From contig LUCW03001818.1 of assembly GCA_001586965.3 (NCBI GenBank), forward strand, positions 1-44,902: a stretch of DNA of 44,902 bases, written 5' to 3'. The DNA is from Sphaeroforma sirkka. Lineage: Eukaryota; Opisthokonta; Ichthyosporea; Ichthyophonida. The translations under genes and the position numbers were made by a program. The notes under the pieces were generated by a model. That model was not told where the DNA came from, did no database searches, and saw only the letters and a list, made by a program, of their open reading frames with translations. Positions 10,959 through 33,335 of this stretch are shown here, one piece after another; the first letter of the stretch is position 1, and each line of letters starts with the position of its first letter.

Positions 10959-11466
10959 AGGAACGACAGGCTCGAAAGCTAACCTCTCCTTACCCGTGGT
11001 CAGCACCAGATATTGCAATTGTGGACAACGAACGATTCGGTATTAGACTGAATTTTTATGTTGCAACGAAGTTTTCGTCGTTAACATCGACCTCGCCGGT
11101 AGGCACAAGTTAAAGTAAACCGAAATTTTACCTTTACAACTCCGTCTAGACAGTATGCCTTTGAAGTGATGTCGTTTGGTCTGTGTGAGGCGCTGTGACG
11201 GTGGCAAGAGACTCTGGTTGAGATATTCTCTCATTTGTTGCAGTTAAAATACAAGTTTTGCGCATGATCGTCCTGGTGCAGCATTGGAGGTGTGTACGAC
11301 CAGTTGTGACAAGTCTTAAGCAATCTAATACGCAGCTACAGTTACATGTGCGTTTGCACGGTATAAAAAATCGAGTAGGTTGCAGGGGTTCAACTGTAGG
11401 TGAAGATCTGTTGGCGACATTGTTGGATTTGCAAGAGCTCACTTCTAAGGATATCTTAAAATCTTG
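10959..11466 (+). CDS. Candidate multi-exon gene fragment (three phase-consistent exons)
   Basis: Exon a is 10959-11039 (after CTACAAG, donor GTATTAG), with EERQARKLTSPYPWSAPDI and IVDNERF. Exon b is 11244-11289 (after the pyrimidine-rich TTTGTTGCAG, donor GTGTGT), with KIQVLRMIVLVQHW. Exon c is 11386-11466 (after GGTTGCAG, donor GTATCA), with GEDLLATLLDLQELTSKDI. The split codons agree at both joins (G/TT and AG/G). The leucine-rich helix in exon c vaguely recalls TFIIS N-terminal-like helical domains, but this is not an assignment. A LINE 3' end lies at 11660-11773, so the gene could be truncated there. Both ends are unknown. Confidence 0.4.
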
Positions 11467-11659
11467 GTATCACACTGTTGGTTGGTGGGCCGAGTTCGTG
11501 GGCCGAATATGTACCAAATTTTGCTCGCATATTGGCACCGGTGTCGGATTTGTTGAAGGCTGTTGTGATCTTCGTTAGTGTAGGACGAATAATGATGCTA
11601 TCTACATTAAATGATTTTAGAAAGATGAAAGCTCTCTAGGGTTGACTCCCACATTAGCA

Positions 11660-11773
11660 CCAGTAATCAGGGATAATATTATTTATCTCAAAAAATGACA
11701 AGTATGTATATTACAATGTATGAACATATGGTATGGCTCTCATAGTCGCTGTAGTGGTTCAGGAAGATTAGCG
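11660..11773 (-). mobile_element. LINE 3'-end relic
   Basis: Matches 33336-33430 (AATATTATTTAT...ATGAACATATGGTATGGC...GTAGTGGTTCAGGAA): the last codons and 3' UTR of the LINE family seen at 33336-35194, with an AATAAA-like signal. It is 5' truncated, as is usual for LINE insertions. Confidence 0.7.
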
Positions 11774-11922
11774 TTTGCCGGGATCAGATAGTTGGGAGGG
11801 TAGTGATGGATTGTAGTCAACTAATGGATCATCTGGTGCTATCCACCATCTCCTTGTTTATTTCTTCTTAGTTTTGAAAAAAATTAAAAATTAAAAAATT
11901 CATTCAGGCATATGAACTTTGT

Positions 11923-12407
11923 TTAGCTTCTTAGAGCAAGAAGCTCGTAGTCTCCGTGCTTATCAAGTGCAAAATGCAGCGTCCCGATATATAGCTGACC
12001 TTTATAGTATTCTTGGCAGTTGCTTAGAATCGTAACTTGATCGTTGATCTGCACGCATCGGATTACGCTGGGACCCATGTACTTTACCTCTAGTGATAAT
12101 GTCGTACGTGAAGTCTTACGTCCATTACTTGCACCCCTAGAGCTCCTTCTGGATGTGGCCCGATTTTCTAGTTTATGAATCGCCAGTATGATTTTTCCAG
12201 CGGTAAGTTTTGCCAGCGGGATATCTTTGCCTTAAACTTGTGTTAAGTGAAGCAACCGTCTGTTCAGGTAAACAGCACACCTCCTTCTCGCCCTCGCACA
12301 TGCACCCAATACAGAGTGAGGTTTATGCTCTGGGATCCTTTTAGATCTCTCACTTCCAAAGCTGCATATAACGGATAGTTCTGCTTCACTCTACACAGTG
12401 CACAACA
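11923..12407 (-). CDS. 3' part of an unidentified gene (two exons)
   Basis: The last exon is 12230-11923, about 102 codons without a stop, from GKDIPLAKLTAGKIILAIHK through CVQINDQVTILSNCQEYYKG to YELLALRS and TAA. The preceding exon is 12407-12281 (CRVKQNYPLYAALEVRDLKG, then INLTLYWVHVRGREG). It uses donor GTGTGC and joins in phase (G/GC) at an acceptor where the intron reads TTTAAG. The intron is only 50 bp. The 5' end is not found; a TTTTCAG acceptor at about 13422 precedes another open stretch on this strand. I recognise no family. The C-terminal part looks like a compact alpha/beta or beta-rich domain with two conserved-looking cysteines. Confidence 0.5.
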
Positions 12408-13616
12408 CTAAGCGCTTTCTGTGGTACAAAAGCTGGCGCACATACGCCATGCCCTTCCGACCGCGTGCATAATCGTTGCCAAAGCAGTAGAACGTAGGTA
12501 CAAAGTGGAAAACAAAGTACACGCCTATGTGTGCGTTTGCATTGACCATTATGTCACTAAAACATGTACAACCCGTTTGGATTATAAGTTCAAAACACAG
12601 TTTTACCAGTATACTCTATTCGGGCGTGCTCCCGGAACTACCGTGAAATTCTAAAATGGGACGTCTATCTGTCACAAAGGCCTGCAGTTGCCCGTTCTGA
12701 AATTGCCATTTTTTTCACAATCACGACTATCTCGTCACCCACTTGTTTTTGGCATAGCAAATTATTACCATGTCATCCAAAGAACGCAAAACTTTGTACA
12801 CTTTACACTGGAGTCAACATGCTACATTGATGCTTGTAGATATTTCAGGCGCAATCTATATTCGAATTCCGGGGATTAGGGACCGTTCAAGGTCGTCTCG
12901 CCGGTATCGTAGCAAGATTTTTAATAGAAGATTGCATATTGCCAAGAACATGATATGATTGTGAATTGCTATAGTTAATTGCTATAGTTAAGATATTCAT
13001 TCATCGCAAAGGCATGCTTGCACATATGTGCCCATCTATGGCCCTACAAAGTGAACAAAGAACTACACATTGCTAAGTACATATCATCTTTGTTCAGTTC
13101 GATATCATTGGATAATAAGTATCCACCGCAAATCCATCCGCCTCGACCTCTTGCACATGTGTCCATCTCTGACCTAACAAAACCGAACAGAACTCCCTAT
13201 ATTGCGATTTTTTTTTTATCCAAAAATATATTCAACCTATAGAGCGACAGATCATTAAACCAATCCAAGCATTGGTGAATAAGATGCAAATAGACGTGAT
13301 TGTGAGGCCAAAAGAAGGATGTATATTTCGAATATTCTTCAAGTATCTCATTTGCTTGAACTGATCTTCTCTACTGTGTTGAAATTCAAAACAATTGGTT
13401 GTCCAGCTGAAAACAGAATACCCTTTCGGGTAATCGACGCTCGCATTTAATAAGCTTGCACACATTCAGCTAGGTATCTGATACACTTGAATACATGTCG
13501 GCCTCTCATGATGACTGTAGCGTATATTTCCCCACCCCGAGCTGTAACTCGCCTACTAATTCGAACACTCATGGGAAGCATAAAAAGTCACATTGACCAG
13601 CTTTTCCGCATAGTCT
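12408..13616. other. Unique sequence; possible further exons, no gene called
   Basis: Contains a 14-bp tandem duplication (AATTGCTATAGTT twice, near 12963-12990). Overlapping plus frames at 12421-12654 and 12770-12958 and a minus frame at 13420-13232 have no recognised domain. Confidence 0.3.
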
Positions 13617-22076
<8,460 letters not shown>

Positions 22077-22926
22077 GACGACGATATATTGCTCTTTGTA
22101 TGCTGTTGATCTTTCATATATTTCTCACTCCGTGTATCTGTCCGTTTCCGCGCGTTAGATAGCCGGAGTGAGGATGTCACTGCTGCCGTATAAATGTCGT
22201 GTGGGTGCGATTCCATTGTGCTGATTCCCAGGGTCAGCTCAGGACGTTTGAGTACGACCAGGCCAGCACAATTCTGCGTAAGTATACTTTAATGGTCTTG
22301 GTATGCAGTGATAGTGGGACATGAATCATATGTAATGCGATAGATCCTTGAATATGTTTTATACAATATGTCGGGTGAAGTCTCGACACAAGCTACGGCG
22401 AAAGGTGGAATATCCACACAAGACTGGGATGCCGGCGAGAGATACGCTAATAAATATCTATGGTCGTGATAGTAGTGTATGTGGCATCTCACTACATGCG
22501 CCACGTAGATACAACTACTTAAGCGTGTGTTATACAAAAGTACATGATATTTATAACCCTTCTTCTCTTGCTGAGGGATGAGGCTTGTCTGAGAGTTGAG
22601 AGGTGAGACTGCCACCGTGTCATCACTGTACAGTCGTACAGGTCACTGTGCAGATTTTTATTATAAATATTCACAAAACGACACATATGTGATATGTACT
22701 GCCAACGGGATGCGGTTGTGCGCCAAAAAGCCAACCGACATTTTGACCAGTGAAATCCGTTTGCGACATCTACAGACTAAATTCAAATGTCGTAAACTAA
22801 TATTGTTGTTTACGTTTAATCCCGAGCTGAATCGTCGACCTGTCAAATTCAGATTGTCAAATTGTGTGGCAGACCTGTGAGAGACTGAGGGCGGCCTGAG
22901 GGCTGAGGCCGTACCCATTGTAATCG
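22077..22926. promoter_or_regulatory. Putative divergent promoter region between the RING gene and RPT3
   Basis: About 850 bp between the ATG of the minus-strand RING gene (22076) and the candidate first ATG of RPT3 (22927). It contains CTGAGGG/CTGAGGC-rich patches at 22568-22615 and 22875-22915. No TATA box or known element is convincing. The role is inferred from position only. Confidence 0.35.
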
Positions 22927-22973
22927 ATGGATTCATCAGACATCAGCACTCACATAAAGCTTTGTTTATACAG
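22927..22973 (+). CDS. Candidate first exon of RPT3
   Basis: ATG at 22927 opens MDSSDISTHIKLCLY and reaches a donor CAG/GTATCA in phase 2. That phase matches an acceptor GCCGACAG at 24544, giving a join in frame with [10 protein letters not shown]. The intron would hold the 23390-24240 microsatellites. The N-terminus of RPT3 is poorly conserved, so sequence alone cannot confirm it. An alternative acceptor (CTGTAG at 24537) would need a different first exon. Confidence 0.3.
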
Positions 22974-23387
22974 GTATCATGCTAGAGTTAGACACCTGCA
23001 TAAGCAAGAAGCAAGACTGGTAATAATACGGCGTTCATTAGATAAATCAGCCTTAGTATCTAAAACATCAGCGATTCAAATCGTAAAGACGTTAGACGGT
23101 GAAATTTGAGCAATTTCAGTTCCTTAGGGAGTGAGCGATTTTCTACATTAACGCAGAGCATCATGGCGGATACGGCGTATGCCAAGGTACTTATAAATGC
23201 ATATTCTACATACTGTACCGATGTGTGATTCGCAATAATTACTTGCGCATTGTCCAACAATTAAATCCTGTCTCGTAACGTATCCGGCATTGTTCTTTAT
23301 TCAGTACAAGTTCTTAGCGTTGCGTCTCTAAGTACTGTATATAGTTATTGTATGGACACAAGTATACATACGCGTACACACAGACAG

Positions 23388-23394
<7 letters not shown>

Positions 23395-23448
<54 letters not shown>

Positions 23449-23632
23449 GGTACAGGTATAGGTATGTAATTTCTATAAATCTCTATATATTTATGTATCT
23501 GGGTATATATATATATATATATAAGTATATTTAAAATGTATGTACATATATGTGCACTATACTACAGGAATATGGGCATGCAAATCAAACAATATATATA
23601 TGTATTATTATATATATATATATATTATATAT

Positions 23633-23678
<46 letters not shown>

Positions 23679-24014
23679 TATATATTATATTTATATATTA
23701 CATATGATATATATTACATATTATATATATATTAATATATAACATATAATATTATATAATATATTAATATTACATACATAATACGCACATGTACATGTTA
23801 ATGCATACGTATGTAATGTGTGCATGTATATTTGTGTGCATGTTTTATATGTCATGTGGTGCAGTGTATTATATGTAACACATTTTATATGCGTATGTAA
23901 TGTATGTGTATGTGCCATATTATTATTACATATATATATACATATATATATTTTTTTTTATTTGTTATTCATTATATATGGATGTATATATTGATATGCA
24001 TCATCATCATCATG

Positions 24015-24107
<93 letters not shown>

Positions 24108-24204
24108 TTGTGTGTGTATGTATGTGTATGTTTTTATGTATGTATATATATATGTATGTATATGTATGTATATGTATGTACATGTATGTAAATGTATATG
24201 TGTT

Positions 24205-24240
<36 letters not shown>
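23395..24240. repeat. Microsatellite field upstream of RPT3
   Basis: Successive AT, GT and TATG runs with pure AT blocks at 23395-23448, 23640-23672, 24017-24060, 24074-24100 and 24208-24237. This is probably intron 1 or the 5' flank of RPT3. Confidence 0.9.
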
Positions 24241-24241
<1 letters not shown>

Positions 24242-24544
24242 ATGTCTTATGTGTATTTTTAACAGATTCTTCATCTACAAAATCGTGTATTTATATGTGC
24301 ACGTTTGTTACACATATGTGTATATATGTAAGCGAGTCTATACCATTTTTTGATTAATTCTCGCAAACTATTACTTTCGTTGTTCATGTTTCCCACTGGC
24401 TAAAGTTCATTCCAAAATTCATGTACATCTCGAATATTGCAGTAGGTAAATTGAATATTTGTTTCTGTTTTTGTTGCCCTCCAATTTCTGAAATTAAGTT
24501 TTATACCGGTGCACTACTTCTTAGCGATCTACTGTAGCCGACAG

Positions 24545-28093
<3,549 letters not shown>

Positions 28094-29170
28094 ACAAGTT
28101 ATAGTATAGACGTATTCTTAAATTCACATCAAAACGCGGGTCGCAAAATATTAAAGATATTGTGCATACATAATAGTTGATTTACGAATCAACACCGAGG
28201 TTGCAAGCGCTTTATTCATATACATGTTTGTGGTCAACGTACGTCGATCCGAAATTCGCAATTGGGCGTTCAGACTACAATATTCAAATCCTAGAAGTCT
28301 GCTAAGGCGGTTCCAAGTGGACGTTTGTTTCAGGCGAATAAGGTCCGGAAAAAAACGGGGCGGGGCGCTTTTCGCTTTCCTCTTATTCTATAGTTGGGGC
28401 TAGACTTGACCACTTTGTTATAATATATAGGCATACGGATGACGCGCCACTGATATAATATGAATAGCGACACATACTGCGTTATATGCTATAAACAACG
28501 AATCTTTCCGTATCCATTAAGGCTTTTCCCAGGGTGCACCTATAGTAGAATTCTAAATATGCGGGGTGTGAAGTGAAAAGAGCTCAGCCCACAGGGAGAT
28601 GGGGGGGTCGCAATGGAAGATATAGGTGCCATTAATTTCGGCTGTGCAGCAGTGCGTAATACAAAAATGGCAGCGTCGCGATATGTACTTATTGTTGAGG
28701 TGGGAACTTGAGTTCAACTCGTTCAAATGTTCGTCGTCAACTCTGCCTAATTCAGACCGCGATTGGGCCTTCTAAGCTACAAGTTATCGAATCCAAACAT
28801 ACTAGAAAATCGCACACCTGCGAATATTCGTGTACGCATCAGTACGGTCACGAAGAAGAGTGTTGCAGACGTGAGATCTAATAGTTGACGAGAGGTCTCG
28901 AATCATACTAGCCGGATGTTTACACAAACCTGCAACTATATCTTTGTGCAGCAGTAGTGTCACAAATAAATTCTTCAGAACCATGCACTACATGTCTGCA
29001 GACACGCTCAGATTGAGCGTTTAGCCTGTGAGTATTTCAAGCAATGCCAGAGATATATATATCTGAGATTGTGCGTATGCAGCAATACTGGTGAGATGAT
29101 TCGAATTCTAAGCCAACGACTAGCCTCTCGTTAAATACGTTTACTACACTGTTTATATATAGAACAAAAG
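28094..29170. other. Intergenic between convergent RPT3 and PDX1
   Basis: ATTAAAG at about 28150 could serve as the RPT3 polyadenylation signal. On the minus strand 28984-28802 is open for 60 codons (MIRDLSSTIRSHVCNTLL) with splice-like borders, but no domain is recognisable. Otherwise I see nothing. Confidence 0.3.
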
Positions 29171-29970
29171 GCGTTAATCGCAAGAACCGCATATTCGACA
29201 TCATACACACGACTGTTTCCCTTGCACTACAATAATCGAGACAATGCGTCCACACACCAGCTACTACTTTGAAAGTAAAATCGACAGATTGCCCAATTAA
29301 TGTGGGTATGTAGCGTTAATCGCAAGAACCTTACATTCAACAAATACCAATCGCGGTTTCCCTTACGCTACAATAATTGAAACGCTTCGGACGCACACCA
29401 GTAACTACTTTAGTTGTAAATTCGATAAACTTCTAGATTTAAGTTATGATAGCGTCCATCGCAAGAACCGTAAATTTGACAACAAACAAGACAGTTTCCC
29501 TTACACTACAATATTTGAGACACTTGGACACACCCCCGCTACAGTGTAGTTGCAAAGTTGATAAAACTGCTACATTGAAGTGGGATAGCATTCATCGCAA
29601 GAACCGTAAAAACGACAACATACACACGACGGTTTCTCGTACTGTACTATATTTGAGACGCTTCAGACACACACAAGCTACTACTTTAGATTGTAAAGTC
29701 AATAAAACTTATAGTTTATAGTAGGTAGCGTTCAAAGCATCACCTGATGATTCGACAACATTACACAAGACGAATATTTCTTACCATACAATAATTTAAG
29801 CACTCGGTACACACCAGCACACTTTGGTTGTAGTGCCGATTGGAATTTAGTTGTAAGTAGGATAGCATTAATCGCAAGGACCGTATATCCGACAACAAAT
29901 ACACGAAGGACTTCTATTCACTACGATATTTGATACTCTTAGGGACACGCACCAGCTACTTCGTATACAA
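29171..29970. repeat. Tandem array, about 6 diverged units of ~138 bp
   Basis: Units begin with GCGTTAATCGCAAGAACC or variants at 29171, 29313, 29452, 29588, 29728 and 29865 (spacings 136-142). Each unit also has CGACAACA...ACACGA, TTTCCCTTACACTACAATA, a CACACCAGCTACTACTTT-like block and GTAAA...GATAAA. Units differ by many substitutions, so the array is old. Confidence 0.85.
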
Positions 29971-30326
29971 AACATGCGACGCGCGAAATACAAACTCTCT
30001 GACGTGCGTGCTTTAAAGTACGCAGTCGCGGAATGTATATGCGTAAGGTTCTACATCAGTTACAGCCACTGCACTATATCCAAGGGTAAACACAGCACTC
30101 AAAGGGATTGAGTAAGCCTTTTAACGATATACACATGACTCACACGGCCATAAAGTTATTGACAGATCCTCGATGGTAAGTATTTTGATTTTGCTTCGCA
30201 ATCTCAAGTGTATTCAATACAAAACAAAGTATACATCGTTAAAGTCTTGCACATTTATTCGCACATTCAGACAATACCAATCTAATATTTATAACAGCTG
30301 TTCAACTCGCAAGTAGAACCGACAGA

Positions 30327-31851
30327 TCACCATCCACGCTGGGCGAATTTCTGATCCTCGGGTAGAGTATCACAGTTAATTCCTACCATGGGCTCACCCA
30401 AGTTTTCACTGATCTCAGCTAGAATCTTGGGGTTGTTAAAGTTTGTGACAGCCATGACGATAGCGTTTGCTCGCTTCTGAGGATCACCACTCTTGAAGAT
30501 ACCCTAATGAGATTAAAGGTAGCCAGAAAGAAAAGAATCAATATTCGGAAACGAACACAACTATATGGATCACGCAGGGCATTATCACAACCATTATCAC
30601 AACAGTCCGGAAAATCAACACGCACTACGCCGCTAAGAAGTGCGCAAGCGAGTCATTTGCCGTGCACGACCAGCCGAGATACCCATTAATTACTAATTCT
30701 AATGAAAACAGATCCTAAACAAGTACATATCGATATTTAGATTACCTATCCTCGAAAGAAAGACTCGATTTCGTACACACAGACATGAGAAGCAGCACCC
30801 ACATACCGATCCAACGAAAACTCCATCACAACCCAGCTGCATCATCAGAGCTGCATCTGCGGGAGTGGCGACACCGCCAGCGGCGAAGTTGACAACGGGC
30901 AGACGACCAAGCTTGGCTGTTTGCTGTACAAGGTTAAGAGGGGCGCGGATCTCCTTGGCAAATGCGTATAACTCATCCTCATCCATACCCTTCATTTGAC
31001 GAATCTGTGAGTTCATCTTGCGAGAGTGACGCACAGCCTCGACTACATTGCCAGTTCCTGCCTCTCCCTGTAAAACCACAAGAGAAGATTAAACAAATAG
31101 AGTAAAGAAAGAGTTTCGAGCACGTTCCGTACAATGACTCAAATCGTGGCATAGCGAGGAGTTTGTGATCGCCACGATACACCACAAGCACAGTATGTAC
31201 CCTATGACCGAAAAAATATCGTCTGGAGCTCAAAACCAACTAGGTCCCGGATTGACAAAATGCGACAACACATTAACATCCTTGACTCTGATAAAGTTGG
31301 GCAGAATAGAATATAGTCATTCTGCTATGTGATGATGTCATACCTTCCGTCGTTCCATCACCACAACAGACAAAAACAAAACTTGCTTACATAAATACCT
31401 TGGTACGAATCATGCAGGCGCCTTCGGCAATACGTCGCAGAGCTTCACCAATGTCTTTTGCGCCACAAACATAGGGCACCTTGAACTTGCTCTTGTTGAT
31501 GTGGTGCTGTTCGTCGGCGGGAGTGAGCACTTCACTTTCGTCAATGTAGTCAACCTCCAGATGCTCCAGGATCTGTGCCTCCACGAAATGACCAATACGG
31601 ACCTTAGCCATAACAGGGATAGTGACAGCAGCCTTAATTTCTTTGATTAGCTGAGGGTCCGACATGCGGGCAATACCTCCATCCTTGCGGATATCAGCAG
31701 GCACACGCTCGAGGGCCATGACAGCGCATGCACCGGCTTCCTCAGCAATGCGCGCTTGTTCGGCATTGACTACGTCCATGATGACGCCGCCCTTGAACAT
31801 CTCGGCGAGTCCGAGCTTGACGCCCTGTGTACTAGATTCTGCTGATGTCAT
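30327..31851 (-). CDS. PDX1: Pyridoxal 5'-phosphate synthase, PdxS/SNZ family (three exons)
   Basis: Exons on the minus strand: 31851-31399, 31067-30807 and 30503-30327 (TGA), total 891 nt, 296 residues, the normal PDX1 length. It makes PLP from ribose 5-phosphate, glyceraldehyde 3-phosphate and ammonia supplied by the PDX2 glutaminase. Seen: [20 protein letters not shown] with the catalytic-region Asp26, VMAKVRIGH with Lys83 (first Schiff-base lysine) and MIRTK with Lys151 (second lysine). Exon 1 ends right after Lys151. Also present are [20 protein letters not shown] with the phosphate-binding Gly loop and the conserved MVGIN. Both introns fall between codons (phase 0). The frame is open upstream to 32016, but family length favours the ATG at 31851. 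No PDX2 gene is visible here. Confidence 0.96.
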
Positions 31852-33335
31852 TGTATATTCTGTATATGCTTCGATGTATAAAAGTGACTGGTGAACGTAA
31901 GCTTTCCATACTTTTACGAAGCTTCTATGCAAAATTTGAAATTTCGCTTGCACCATACATCCTCTTTCTTGGTACAAAAAAATATACGTGCCAAGGCCCA
32001 AGAGTCCCAATATCATTTTTACCCGAATTTCCCTCGTGGAGTTGACACCACACGGACACCATATTTATTATTGTTTTCTCTTTCATCATGTAGTCATTGG
32101 TATTGAAGCTGACGCGCCCGACTCCGCTCCTGAGGGCTGCGGACCTGGAGCAGATTTCAGTCCGTATAACGTAAATACGCTTGCATAGTAATGCGTTAAC
32201 CGTTGATTTCGTTGCCACGGCATGTAGTATACTCCCAACTGAAAAGAGGAGTACGCTTTAAAATGACTGCGTTAGCGTATACATAATACGTTTTCAGCTG
32301 GAAGCCTGTATTGATGATACCTGGAGGCTGGAGTTCTAGACTCAACTGGCGCCCGGGTTGACGCCTGACGGTCAATGACCGACTTTTCACTAATCACTTC
32401 ACGCCGTCGCCTGACAGAGAGAGTTTGCATTTGACAACAACGATTTTTTGACTCGCTACGACACCTCTCATCAATGAAATCGAAGGAAAATTTAAACGTC
32501 GCTTATTTTGCTAAAACTGGTCATCAATTCTGTGTGTAAAGTTAAAAATAGACAAATGCTCATAGAGTCTATTCATGGGCACTGCCCACTGCCCACTGGT
32601 GGTGGCCACTGGCCAGTGCATAACCTATTTTAAACCTATTTACTATTTTTCCTATTTTTAAAAAAAAACAGCCAGTGTGTAGGCTGTATTCATTTATTTA
32701 TTTAGACTAAAAATATTGTAATTGTTTTTTTCATAGCCCCCTGAAAAAGAAACATTTTTTCTATACTATATATATATAAAACAATATGTAGAAGAAAAAT
32801 TACCTCCATTTGCTGACCTCAGACTTCAGAGGCGACCCAGAGGCTCAGGCCTCAGTGACCAGTGCAGAGTCATTTCCAGTCTGACCCTCTGCTCTATGGG
32901 CCGCCTATGGCCTGATAGGCCACTGGCCCACTGGGACTGGGCCTCTCTGGCAGACTGGCTGGTTGGGCCTGGCTGTCTGGCTGACTCACATGATGTCTCA
33001 TGTCTGACACGGTGCAAACTGGGCTATGACAAACTAGCCTCCTAAATTGTACAAAATACTATTTATATTTGCATAGTCTCCATTGCTCCAAATTTATAAT
33101 TTGCATATGTACATAGCCTGAAAATGGAAAAGGGTTGGCCTTTTTTTCAAGGCTTTAGGGCAGGAACATTTAAAATCATCTCGTAAACGTGAAAACGTAG
33201 TGCGTTTAGGCTATGAGCACACGTATATGAATTTTGACTCAATATAGCATATTGAATTTACCAGTTACCAAATTTTGACTAAGATCTGGACTAGAGTCTA
33301 GGACTAGCACTCTCTTCGGAGTCTCTAGTCACTAC
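31852..33335. other. PDX1 upstream region and low-complexity DNA
   Basis: About 1.5 kb without a supported gene. At 32576-32630 there are CACTGCC/CCACTGG iterations and at 32818-33005 CTCAG/CTGGC-rich low complexity. 32640-32800 is A/T-rich with homopolymers. The proximal part presumably holds the PDX1 promoter, but no element is identifiable. Confidence 0.4.

Noticed and set aside
29171..29970. CRISPR array
   Set aside because: Units are ~138 bp, diverged along their whole length, without constant repeats and unique spacers; the genome is eukaryotic.
31664..31894. Plus-strand frame over PDX1 exon 1
   Set aside because: Antisense shadow of a strongly conserved coding exon.
31387..32016. Upstream start for PDX1 at 32016, giving a 55-residue N-terminal extension
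   Set aside because: The extension has no family similarity, and the ATG at 31851 gives the normal PDX1 length and N-terminus.
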